Origin: Perkinsus marinus ATCC 50983 | Lineage: Eukaryota; Perkinsozoa; Perkinsida; Perkinsidae | DNA: 48,673 nt | Direction of reading: 5' to 3' | Assembly (NCBI RefSeq): GCF_000006405.1 | Contig: NW_003202288.1 | Coordinates: 23,091 to 71,763 of the forward strand | Shown: positions 1 to 10,721 of the stretch, piece after piece | Layout of the letters: the number at the start of each line of letters is the position of its first letter | Position numbering within the stretch: the first letter of the stretch is position 1 | Made by a program: the position numbers and the translations under genes | The notes under the pieces: model-generated | Told to the model about the DNA's origin: nothing | The model's input: only the letters and a program-made list of their open reading frames with translations | The model's database searches: none

Positions 1-44
1 CGTTATTGGACTTTCCATTGGTTTTGATCGACACAAGAGTACAA

Positions 45-66
45 CTTGAGCCAAGATGGCTACTGA
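45..66 (-). other. Spliced-leader-like motif, repeat unit 1
   Basis: On the minus strand this reads TCA followed by GTAGCCATCTTGGCTCAAG. The dinoflagellate/perkinsid spliced leader, as I know it, is DCC followed by GTAGCCATYTTGGCTCAAG, so 21 of 22 positions agree. The base after CAAG is T, not the GT donor expected of an SL RNA gene. That favours a leader relic from a reinserted, trans-spliced cDNA over a working SL RNA gene. Confidence 0.6.
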
Positions 67-609
67 CTGTTTCTTGCAGGAGTGTGAAAGATGCCCTATT
101 TATTATAAATAAGCTGAAAGAGAACCATTCGCTACTCACCCTGTCGCCGGAGTAAGCTGGCACGTATTTCGAATTTGTCTACTCTCAAATTGAAGATGGT
201 CCGCCAGAATCAATATGGGCGCAAAACTAGCTGGACAAAAAGCTCAGCTCAAGCCATACACTGGCATTGGTGCCCATCACTATCCCCGGCATGGTGGACT
301 TGGGAGTCAGAGTGTAACATCAATCTTGCCTTGAACATGGACACCTTCATTCCCTGTGAGACCGGACCTTTGAACCTGTCCTCTCTGATAACGACCACGA
401 CTACGACTCTGACTGACAGCAGCACTACTACTCCCACTGATGTGCCGTTGGTCACCACTCTGATGAGCGGAGACGTCGACACAGCTTCCTCGAACACCAC
501 TTCTTGTCCACACCTACGAGGCGGCGAAAGCTCCAGCGGAAACCAATGGAAACCTCGCCCGATGCCGTTATTGGACTTTCCATTGGTTTTGATCGACACA
601 AGAGTACAA

Positions 610-631
610 CTTGAGCCAAGATGGCTACTGA
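610..631 (-). other. Spliced-leader-like motif, repeat unit 2
   Basis: Same motif as in unit 1, 565 bases downstream, identical over all 22 positions and again followed by TTGTAC rather than a GT donor. Confidence 0.6.
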
Positions 632-1175
632 CCTGTTTCTTGCAGGAGTGTGAAAGATGCCCTATTTATTATAAATAAGCTGAAAGAGAACCATTCGCTA
701 CTCACCCTGTCGCCGGAGTAAGCTGGCACGTATTTCGAATTTGTCTACTCTCAAATTGAAGATGGTCCGCCAGAATCAATATGGGCGCAAAACTAGCTGG
801 ACAAAGAGCTCAGCTCAAGCCATACACTGGCATCGGTGCCCATCACTATCCCCGGCATGGTGGACTTGGGAGTCAGAGTGTAACACCAATCTTGCCTTGA
901 ACATGGACACCTTCATTCCCTGTGAGACCGGACCTTTGAACCTGTCCTCTCTGATAACGACCACGAATACGGATCTGACTGACAGCAGCACTACTACTCC
1001 CACTGATGTGTCGTCGGTCACCACTCTGATGAGCGGAGACGTCGACACAGCTTCCTCGAACACCACTTCTTGCCCACACTTACGAGGCGGCGAAAGCTCC
1101 AGCGGAAACCAATGAAAACCTCGCCCGATGCCGTTATTGGACTTTCCATTGGACTTGATCGACACAACAGTACAA

Positions 1176-1197
1176 CTTGAGCCAAGATGGCTACTGA
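1176..1197 (-). other. Spliced-leader-like motif, repeat unit 3
   Basis: Third copy of the motif, 566 bases after the second, with the same 22 bases and the same missing donor. Confidence 0.6.
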
Positions 1198-1407
1198 CCT
1201 GTTTCTTGCAGGAGTGTGAAAGATGTCCTATTTATTATAAATAAACTGAAAGAGGACCATTCGCTACTCACCCTGTCGCCGGAGAAAGCTGGCACGTATT
1301 TCAAATTTGTCTACTCTCAAATTGAAGATGGTCCGCCAGAATCAATATGGGCGCAAAACTAGCGGGACAACAAGCTCAGCTCAAGCCATACACTGGCATC
1401 GGTGCCC

Positions 1408-2261
1408 GTTTCGTAGTCGGCGGGATTATCGCCCATGTCCTTTCTCGGCAATGATCGTTCCAGGCGATGATGGTCTCTTTCGCATATGGACCACTGGTGA
1501 ACACGCGATCCATGAGCGCAATATAAGCCGTGCTGCTAATAAACGGCGTGTTCTTTCAGACGAGGTAAAAAAGATCATCGATGATCTCGTACTAGGCCAA
1601 GGCACCGCTAAAGGAACTCTCAAGCTTATATTGGAACGGAAGCTCTTCCCGGAGGGAATGACTGTGAAGCAACTCACTGCGGCAATTTCCCGGAGAAGGC
1701 ACGTGATCATGAAGTTTGATCCCGCCCGCCCACAACCCTCTGGTGCGGCTCCTTTCGAAGTTAGAGATTTCCTCGAATCGAGGACTGGCGTGCCAGACTC
1801 AATGGATGAGGCTTTTCGTATCTCATACAAGATTAATCCCGACTCGCATCTAGTGTATGCTTATCTTACTACCAAGGCTCTTGGTCCGAGAGGTTAATTC
1901 TTCTGGGTGGCACAGCACCGGCGATAGCGGCTGACCATACATTTCAAATTTCGTGGCTACCACTACCCTCCCTTGTCGTTGGTGCCGTGAATAAAAGCTC
2001 TGAGTTCGATTTACTCATAGCCGGTTTTTGGGTGAAGGAAGATGGCAGTAGTATAGCACCCGCATAATGCGGACCGCATTCAAAGCTGCTCTGCGACGAC
2101 TATGTTCTTCTCTCACTCTAGACCATAAACCAGTTGCTTTTCTTGGTGATTCATCATCATCCCTATCTCGTGCCTTCCGATCTGTAATAGCCATTCCAAG
2201 CTTTAGCAATGCATCATGTGTCTCAGGCGTATGGAAATCTAAGTCCATTCAGACTCTATAA
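1408..2261 (+). pseudogene. Degenerate MULE-type transposase fragment
   Basis: Three successive reading frames give pieces that fit a Mutator-like (MULE) transposase in order. The first (to the stop at 1895-1897) has a WRKY/FLYWCH-like start (RPCPFSAMIVPGDDGLFRIW, then HAIHE) and a helical linker. The second (about 1894-2065) has ADHTFQISW and LPSLVVGAVN, which fits the first catalytic-Asp strand region. The third (2067-2261) has KPVAFLGDSSSSLSRAF and a later Cys that fit the next core block. Two frame changes separate them and the catalytic C-terminus is missing, so this is a dead copy. It abuts the tandem repeat, whose third unit runs in frame into it; that junction may be part of the original element. 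Identification rests on pattern recognition only. Confidence 0.5.
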
Positions 2262-3380
2262 ATCCCTCCGTTGGCCAAGTGACAATTCGAGCTCCGATGC
2301 TCCTTTACGAGTGAGAATATTCTGCTTCGTACATCTCTGGCGAAAAAACCTTACGCCTTATAAATAAAGATCTGGATGGGGCATCTGACGAAGACGTGTT
2401 GGATGTCCGAAACAAATTCAAAGAAGATGTAAGAACATTACAGATATGTCCGATTAACAATTGTTCTCCATCGCTGCCCGGCTAATGTGCGAGGCATGGA
2501 AGGGGGACTTCCCCAGGTTGATTTCTTATTTTTAGCGAAATTGGCTTTCTTGAATTTTCGACTACGTTAGTGGAACCAACACTCTTTCCTGGTCGTTACT
2601 GACGGGGTTCGGCGCCTTTGAGAGGTATGCAGGGCGTGAATGTAGTGGAAGTAGTTAGCAGTGGGAGTGTTACATGGAGAAGTATCATAAAGTGAGCTCG
2701 CCAGATCTGTCATGCAGCTCCCAAAGTGTCCTGGCGAGCATAGGGCCGATGCCATGAAAATGAGTCTTCCGGACGAAGAGGCCCGAGGAAGATCCACTGT
2801 AGTCGATGATCTTGTACAGTACTCAACCTGCTTTGCTCTGGAGTTCTGCGAGTCCCAGTTCCGTAAGTTATACTGCCCTCGGGGGGGTGAAACCACCAGG
2901 CTCGTAGTAGAGATGCGAGTGAAGTTCAAGTCCCACTGCTCACTGGACGAGTCGCAACGAACCAGAGAACCAACTCATAACGATACACAATTGTGAACCA
3001 CCAACTCGAGTTTAGAAGAATCTACGGCCTTTCAAAACTGAGTCAAATTAGAGCCAAACCCTTGAGCCATTTGGTTGAACCAGAACCAGTAAAAAGGAGT
3101 CGAGCGCAGAACCTGACGTCCTCACGATGAAGATTATCCTTAGAAGGCCAAAAAGTCTTTGCCGGGCAATCTGCCCCACTCTAATGTACTCTACGTATTC
3201 CTCGGAGGAATTTCCTCCTATGCTCACCTGCGACACCGAACATTCCACAGCAGAACCTAACATGCAATGGTAACTCACTATAGAATAAACACAACTACAG
3301 CCGAGCTTATCCCTACGAAACTGCTTATTCAATAACGTGATTACTGATACCCGATACGAATGATGCAGACACTCGAGCAG
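2262..3380. other. No supported gene
   Basis: ORFs at 2567-2929 (-), 2712-2996 (+) and 3048-3332 (-) are short, overlap each other and resemble nothing I recognise. The stretch separates the transposon relic from the 3' end of SF3B3 and may hold its 3' UTR. Confidence 0.5.
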
Positions 3381-6300
3381 TTAGAGCACTCGGTTGCGGA
3401 TATCCTCCAACTTCTTCATCACTTCTTGAGGGGTCTTGTCCATGTCCACAGCAATTTGTCGCTGCTTCTCAGCCGGGAGTTGGTAATATCTAAGAATACC
3501 AATACTCCGTGTATTAGCTCGCTGTTGAGATACGAGAGAAGTGGTTTACTTACACTTCGCACAGGTCAGCATCAACGAAGTTCTTTATAGGGTGGTAGAA
3601 AGAACGATACATAACATGTTCTCTTCCGGTAAGGCTAGGTGAAGCCGCTGTATTGCGCATGTGCATTTCCAATGCCTGATCACGACCGTCACACTTTCAA
3701 GTAAACGACAGCAGCAGCAGAAGACGAGCCTCACCTGTAAGAAGCCATGTTCCCTCTTGGACGAGAAGGGATAAAGAGCTCCAATGGTGCCAAGAACAGT
3801 GGAGTAAATGACGATCTCCGCTCCGCCTGCTACCATCGTAACCTGAGGGAACTCGAGTCACTAGGGCGTACAGGAACTTGGCTCACCCTCTGGAGAGAAG
3901 TGATAGTCTCTCCCACATGGAAATGACCAATCAAGTCCATCTGAAATCAGCAACAGTACCATCCACCACGACTACGTACCTCATATACTCACCTTAAACG
4001 TATTCCCAGATGCATAGTCGTTGTCTCTGCCAGGCACCAACCTCAAAGTCGACACACCTTCCGCCTCAACAATTGGCCTGAGCAACAGGAAGACATCATC
4101 CAACTTGAGCACCAAATAAAAAATAGAGTACGTACCTTCCCCAAGCACCAGCATCCTTGGCATCCCCCGGAACTCGCAGGACAGCGATGTTATCAAACTT
4201 GTCTCCAACGACTATCGTCTGAGAGCACACCGTTGTAAAAAGCGCGCGCCCAATAACAATGCTCACATTATAATCAAGAACAGCAGCCGCCGTAATGCAC
4301 CTCGGATAAGTATCATCCGAGATAACCTGAGAGAGTCGTCATAGCATGTGGGTTCCTTTCCCCAGATTTCGGCTCACCTGCATTTGATTGTCGCTGTATC
4401 GCCACCTCAAGACTAGAATACTGTCGCGGCTATCAGCGGCGAAGATGCGATCCTTGTTCACATCGAGCCACATGATTCCACCCGACTCCGGCAAGAACTT
4501 GTATTCACACTTCTTCAACAGACGTTTCTTACCCAACTCGTAAATGCTAATGCCAAACGATGCAGTCCAGACGGAACAAACCAATACACACTTACCGCAA
4601 GACGGGCGCGACAGTCGGCGATCCACGCAAGGCCACCAGCAGCCGACCCTCGAATGGGTACATCGCAGAAGGAACACCTGACCGATGCCTTATATCACTG
4701 TTGCTTATGGTAGAGCCTACCTTCCAAAGGCGTTACATGGATGAGCTGCAAGTTGTAGCTCTCATCATAAAGATACGTTTTGATGTAACATTTGCCGTGC
4801 GCAGATCTCGACGGGTTATGAGGGTCCACACCAGTGGCAGTGCCCACGACCAGACATGGCCGGTTATCCTAAAAACAACACGCTCAAAGATATTTCACTG
4901 CCACCGGCGTCCAGTCACCTTCAACTGATAGAAGTAGCATACCGTCATAGCAGTAGCGGCTTCGTCCACATCCAAGTCTAATTTAAAGGAGGTCGACGCC
5001 GTAAGTGGGTCCACTACTCGAATGCACGAGCCCCACTTGCCCTGTCCAGCGATATAGGTACCAACCTGACAGTCATCACAATTCAGCGTCACTCACACAA
5101 GACTGTTTACTTGGCTTTCCGGCGGAGGGTCCATATCCGCATCTTCCTCCTCTCCTGCATCCACCTTGATCTTCCTAAGAGCATCCCTAATCTCAGTCTT
5201 CGTTTCCTCATTGTATCTACCATTAGCACGCTATAAACCAGAGTCGGGTCTCCACCGGGCAATCCTACGTATTGTGGTCGGACTCCATCACGGCCAGCAT
5301 GATCCTGTTGTCCATCTGAGCCGCATCCATTTGGCCCGACAACAGCCTGGGCGGCGGCAACGGCAAAAACTTCCTCCCAGTGTAGGACAGCGGCACCATC
5401 ACCTATCACGACCAAGATTGGCTTTCCCCAGCTGAATTGAAAAGTTTCCTCACGTATATGCACGAACCAGTAGGAAATTCACAAAATTTCTTCAGAATTT
5501 TTACACTGTCACCGACACATGTGCGTATTTTCCCACACCGACCACGACGCTGACCTTCGTTCGCCAACCGTCAAGACCATCCCACCTGATTGAACGTCTC
5601 GTTCAGCCTCTCCACACTGACGATCCTCAACACACGCTGACTCGTTGTGCATATACCCTCCTGGCAGTTCTCAATACTGAAGGGCGCTGCATGGTCGAAG
5701 CGAGGCAAGGCCGGTATCTTGCTGCTTCCGGGAGCATCCTCATCCTCGGCAGCAGCGAATCTGCAAAAGCACCAACATGTTAAGCCCCGAGCTCCATAAC
5801 CACTTACGTGAGTGGCACACACTGGTACTGTCCCCCAGAGGCCCCAGCTGCTGAGTAGTCGTTAGCTTGGAAGCAAAGGAAAGGCCTCGAGCTCATTGCC
5901 ACCATCGCGGGCCGTCCACCATCTACCGTAATAGGGCAAAGAGTAACCTAAAGGGACAAAGCCTAAACTTGATCCCACCACGTTAGTCACCAACCCGTCG
6001 TGGGCCCAACACCCTCTGCCTCTGGTCCGACAGCTGGCCCGTCACGCCATCAACAACCGAACGAACCAAGACCCCGTCTTCGAGACCAATAGCGAGGTAA
6101 ATCGTAGCCGTCGTGCCCTCGCCAAACTGCAGCATGCACACCGACGAGGCAGTAGTCCTCAACGCCTGGGCGGCCAGCTGACGCAGTGGACGGTCCGAAT
6201 CGAGGGAAAGGACGCGAACCGAGGAATCCACTCCTGCTACTGCCATAAACTGGCTCCGAGTTCGACCAGATGACAATGGTTGAACCGTCAAGGCCGCCAC

Positions 6301-7482
6301 TTCACACCCAATGTCGCGTTTGGCAACCTCACTGAGATGACCATTAGTATCAGCATCAAGCTCAAAGAGTTGTATTTCTCCTCCCGAGAGAGCAATGACA
6401 ACTTGCGAGCCGTTGCTAGCGGCCATAGTAACCTGCCGGCCCGGCGGGGCCCTCCACTCCGTGGTCCTTCTGCCTGCCGCGACATGACGTATACCCGTGG
6501 GCATAACCTAAAGAGAAGCCTCTCAGTCGATCATCGAACCAGCCCGACAGTAGCCCCACCTGGATAGCGCTCTTATCCTGCATCCTCATTGCGAAGAGGG
6601 TCGGCTGCTCCTTAGCAAACCCCGAGTCAGTAACCTCATGAATGTTATCAGAAGTCACCAACAAGGTCAGCGTCTGGTCCACGAACGACACGACGATGTA
6701 GCGGTCAGACTCCACCTCTCCCTCTGCCACCGGTGCGTAGCTAGCCCCGAAGGGCTTAATCGTGAACAGTGCATTAGGCTGTCCAGGCAGTTCTGAGGCC
6801 CCCGCCTCCCCGAGGGTCAGACCATGCCTCAGTATCCTCAACGCTGAGCGTGGCCCCCGACCCGACAGGGCGTAAATTTGACACCCCACGGACATCCCAG
6901 TGGTCACCGTCTGCTGCATACCACTGCCGTCAGCTTGCAGCACTTGCGTCTGCGTGCTGAAGCAGTCCATGACCTTCATATCCGTGATAGGGGCCAGACT
7001 GCTGAGCTCATCGAAAGGCGTCAAATTCTTCAACGTTCTCGGCTTGAACGCCACCACCGCATTCTCCCTATTAGGATGAGACGATGTCACCAACGCCGGG
7101 GTAACATCGCCCAAGCTGGCGAATTGATAAAGGGCGTGGTTGCCGAACTCCGAAGCGGCAAAGAGGAAGCCGGTCTTCAGCACACAGATCGAGATGGCAA
7201 CTGGGATCGAGTCGAAGTAACTACAAGAAGAGACCCTTGAGGGCCCCCAGGGGTGAACCCGTCATAGCCCACCTGCACTGTATTTCCGATACTACTCCTT
7301 CCTTATGGGAAAGAGTAACCTTATAGAGATCTCCATACTCGGATTGGATGAGGAAAAAGAAGAAATTCTTCAGCTTATGCCGACTCCAACAGACCACCAT
7401 AAGGCCCTTCTCAGCAGGAGTATCCAACCTCCTCGGCATGGCACACGACAATACAGGATGACCCTAAACGATGACACTACTT

Positions 7483-7530
<48 letters not shown>

Positions 7531-7613
7531 CACTACTACTACTACTACTACTAGTACTACTACTAGTACTACTACTACTACTACTACTACTACTACCACT
7601 ACTACTACTACTA

Positions 7614-7666
<53 letters not shown>

Positions 7667-8636
7667 GCTCACCTGTTTGTAATACGACAAGAAGTTCTCA
7701 CAGCAGAGCAGGACACCACCAGGCCCATCGGTGCCCCCAGGTACAGGGATGAGGTCATGGGCCGTGAAGGGGATCTTATCACTGTGTTTTCTAGTTACCT
7801 AACACATAAGACCGTTCCATTGGAAGCCTATAGGCCTTAGCCCTACATGATTCACTCCGAGGTCCATCTCGTATATAGTCAGCAACTTCTGCGGGTTAGG
7901 GCCTTTTTTCCCAAAGTCATCGTACCTGATAATCGGCCCTACCACTCCTCATCGAACTTCCTTCAACCTACTGGCACTCGATAGCAGCGAATTGTGGGTT
8001 GTCAAAGCCAACGTCCAGGCCGACCGTGGCAAACACGATAGTGTAGCTCTTGTGAGCCTCCAGGGGGGACGAGATGGTCAATCTCGACTGAAGGTCTCTA
8101 TTGAGGATGTAGACGAACTTCTGCCTCTCCACAGCCGAGACCATACAACTCCTTCCCTTCGGGTCAACAGCCAAGTACTGACCAGGTACAGTACGTCGGC
8201 ACCCCCTAAAACAGCAGCAGTAGCATGTCGAATTTCGTGGCGCAGTGACGGAAATCTCACGTCTTGCCATAGGTCTCCTGATGGACCTTATCGAAGATGT
8301 TCTTCGTAGTGTTGTACTCCAAAATGACGATTCGACCCGAATCAGAGCCAACCAGGAGGTAGTCCCTATTGGCCCCCACCAGACGGAAGGTCTCCAGCGA
8401 ACGTATGAGGCCGAAGCAGTTGACAGATATCACAGTCTGCAGCCTGTTCTGCTCATCAGGACGCAGCAACTCCAAGGTCGAGCCTGACAAGATACGGAAT
8501 AGGCCCAAAAAACGCCCACTCGGGCAGCACCTCTGGCCACGACTATCTCCTGAGCTTTCGGTGCCGAGAAGTTACCATACACCGCGCATGTGACGGCCGA
8601 GGTCTTCGACAACGTCATGTTGTAGAAGTGAGGCAT
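3381..8636 (-). CDS. SF3B3: Splicing factor 3B subunit 3 (SF3b130/RSE1 family)
   Basis: A multi-exon gene for the large WD/beta-propeller subunit of the SF3b part of U2 snRNP, which helps recognise the branch point. The start ATG (8634-8636) gives [20 protein letters not shown], as in the family. Ordered matches follow: [14 protein letters not shown]-like, [87 protein letters not shown] then [34 protein letters not shown], and the C-terminal [17 protein letters not shown]. The propeller and C-terminal regions are all present. Introns are mostly about 45-60 nt. Two are long: 7464-7672 carries a (TAC)n tract and 5403-5585 carries a dispersed repeat. I see no disabling change. Confidence 0.93.
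5405..5550 (-). repeat. Dispersed intronic element, copy 1 (in an SF3B3 intron)
   Basis: On the minus strand it has the family head (GTGGGAAAATACGCACATGT then CGGTGACA), an A/T-rich middle (AAAATTCTGAAGAAATTTTG) and the tail TGAGGAAAC, CAGCTGGGGAAAGCCAA. It lies in sense orientation in the 183-nt intron 5403-5585, between coding FNQ and [12 protein letters not shown], and makes up most of that intron. Confidence 0.75.
7483..7664 (+). repeat. (TAC)n microsatellite inside an SF3B3 intron
   Basis: About 180 bp of slightly interrupted TAC repeat. On the SF3B3 sense strand it reads TAG/GTA repeats starting a few bases after the donor GTGAGCGG (intron 7464-7672). Joining across gives [16 protein letters not shown], matching the family. 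The poly-Leu, poly-Ser and poly-Val ORFs here are artefacts. Confidence 0.95.
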
Positions 8637-9588
8637 TTTTAAAGGAGGAGGACGAGGCCAACAACAACAATGACGACCACTCGTCAACACTCTACTGCCA
8701 TCAACACTACCAAACGGAGCAGGGAGGGACCCAACACAAACAGTAAAGGGTAACTCCATGGAGTTCATGGAACTAACACCAGGATGGACGTATGACTCGT
8801 ACCCCGTCATAATGGGGAGGGGCCGACCCCATTGCCACTAACTGTATCATCCTTATGCTGCGCACATACAGAGAGCAGAACCAATGACAGTGTGGCTGTT
8901 GATCTGGCCCCAATCGATATACACTCAGACGGGGCCCTCTCCACTCTGAGATCCTCTCGATGGTAGTACCGAACAGCACCACCGTCATAAGAAACGACGA
9001 GAACTCGAGATCACCACAGACCTGCCACTACCTGCCACCAAGGGCCTTGAGCCCCTCAACGTCCTCTCGATCACAGCACCAGACCCTACCCTGATGCATC
9101 TTCTCCTTCCTTTCCAATCTCAAGACTAATATCATACCCTTAATTCACTGGCCCGCCGTGGATGGACAAATTGCCAGCGACTAGAAGCCCTACGTATCTA
9201 CCCTTCAGCCGTGCCCAACACCCCTACCGGCGCCTCTTGTCCGATCGAGGCATCCATCGTCCACAACGTGTGAACTACCGTCGAGTATACCTCTTCATAG
9301 ACTCCGATACAACACAGAAGAAGGCAGTCCCTGAGTGGCCCAACGGTCACCATCCGACGACCCCATCACATGAGGAAGGTCTGCCACTGCCTTGTCCAGG
9401 GACTGACGATCTCTGTAACGACCACACTAGATGCTCCCAATCCATACGGAGGTTCGCCGTACTCTGGCATGAGATGAAACAACGACAATGGCACGACCCC
9501 GGGTAGATTCCCTGCACTTCAACAAATAACAGATGACCTTCAAAATACAACTGCTTAACACCATTGAGTTTGCATGATTCACTTGGGC
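8637..9588. other. No supported gene between SF3B3 and the RING-CH gene
   Basis: Short ORFs on both strands (8773-8988 -, 9162-9506 +) have no recognisable domain, and no splice path gave a convincing protein. The stretch probably holds the SF3B3 promoter and 5' UTR. A small unrecognised minus-strand gene is possible, since a few open segments occur at about 9290-9480. Confidence 0.4.
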
Positions 9589-10455
9589 TCACGTTGAAGG
9601 TAAAACTGCGGCAGAATCTGAACCAACGGCCACTCCGAAGAAACTCCCCTCCCGACAAACTACCACTGACCATCTCTCTCGGCCTTCATACGGGCATTAG
9701 GGCCCAGTAGCTCATCCAGTAGAGCAACCAGACGGGTAGAGTCGAGCGTCTCAAGGTCTTGAGTGATGGCCCTTCGACGATTCTGCAACGACCTCGTACC
9801 TGCCACGCTGAGTAGAGGAGGAGTTCACTTACCCCACGGGGCACCTACCGAAAAAGAGGCTTAGGGCCACCACAGTCATGAGGGCAACCGCAGCGAGTCT
9901 AAGTGCCAGCATCCTGTGGCGACGTCGGGATATGCCTTTTTGTAGGAAGTGGCTCGATCTCCCCAGGCTGGGGAAGGAGGGTTCGACTGTGGTCATGAAC
10001 TCCTCAACAACAGACTCGGACCACCAGTCCTTGGGGGACACTACTAGTTGGGCTAGGCCACTGAGGGGGATCTCTTCCTCTGGGTCCCCTTCCTCAGGTG
10101 GGCCCGGCATGACCAGAATAACCCCAACGGTTATGATAATTCCGAAGAAAATTATCGCCGCTGTGAATTGAACCAGGGCCAACCGGATGGCAGTCCGACG
10201 TAGTTTCTCGTCGCAGTCCGAAGGGATGAAGTATTCACTGCGACAGTTTGGGCAGTGGCTCGCGAGAGTCTTCCGTAATAATCCCTCGACACACTGACGA
10301 TGCACCAGACCGGCGTCCTCCGACTTTTTATGACAATCGCAAATGCAAATGAGGAGGTCGGGAAAGTCCCCACTCCCACAGTGACAGCAGACGAGACCTT
10401 CCTCGTTCGACTCACGAGCAGCAGGCTTCGAGCTTACACACCGTCGACCAGCCAT
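9589..10455 (-). CDS. RING-CH (MARCH-like) membrane E3 ubiquitin ligase
   Basis: Predicted 263-aa protein from three exons (10455-9845, 9807-9671, 9632-9589) with 37- and 38-nt introns; phases close without stops. The start is MAGRRC; an upstream in-frame start at 10581 would add 42 residues. A RING-variant C4HC3 motif is visible: C23-x2-C26, C37-x-C39, H52-x2-C55, C68-x2-C71. A strong hydrophobic segment (about residues 92-116, FTAAIIFFGIIITVGVILVM) and a second near 213-231 make it a two-pass membrane protein, as in many MARCH ligases, which transfer ubiquitin to membrane proteins. The C-terminal exons follow GT-AG and phase rules but have no known homology, so the exact end is less sure; without splicing the protein would stop at 9829. 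It is divergent from the E2 gene, with 266 bp between the ATGs. Confidence 0.75.
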
Positions 10456-10721
10456 TGGTAGTGTTCGTTGGAAGTTATCAGCACGAAAAACCGGCCGATT
10501 ATAAGTGCGTAATTTTGTCGAAATACGGATTTTTTCCACTGCGCATAATCGTTGTGTAATACTACTGTGGGTGTTGCACATTTCCTAAGCTGTCTTACGA
10601 ACCTTCAGTGCATCCACTTTGAAGAAATCTCATCCGATCGGCGTTTTCCGAGCCCCCTGTCGTCAAATCACCCTTCTACTACTCAATGCTCCTCTCATGC
10701 AGTTGATTCCCCTCCCCCCTC

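Larger units (their letters stand above)
1..1407. repeat. 565/566-bp tandem repeat, two full units and a third partial unit
   Basis: Unit 1 is 1-565, unit 2 is 566-1131 and unit 3 starts at 1132 and stops matching near 1407, where MULE-like coding sequence begins. Units differ by a handful of substitutions and one base (unit 1 lacks one C just after the spliced-leader-like motif). The array probably extends left of the window. ORFs run on both strands (Thr/Ser-rich on plus, 249-599 and 815-1165 on minus) but none resembles a known protein and no splicing model gave a sensible product. I treat the units as non-coding repeat DNA with an embedded leader-like motif. Confidence 0.9.

Noticed and set aside
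196-1115. Plus- and minus-strand ORFs repeated in the tandem units as candidate small secreted proteins
   Set aside because: Low complexity, no signal peptide, conflicting frames on both strands, and conservation explained by recent duplication.
1-1407. Interpretation as functional SL RNA gene array
   Set aside because: No GT donor follows the leader-like CAAG in any of the three copies; kept only as a relic hypothesis.
1347-1454. 35-codon frame in repeat unit 3 ending in a hydrophobic stretch (RFVVGGIIAHVLSRQ)
   Set aside because: Attractive as a tiny membrane protein, but the overlapping frame carries the MULE-like sequence and the other units diverge in the middle of it.
7305-7690. Long poly-Leu, poly-Ser and poly-Val ORFs on both strands
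   Set aside because: They are translations of the (TAC)n tract inside an SF3B3 intron; splicing across it restores the conserved protein.
9162-9506. 114-codon plus ORF between SF3B3 and the RING-CH gene
   Set aside because: No recognisable domain, non-repetitive but compositionally unlike coding neighbours, and no splice or start support.
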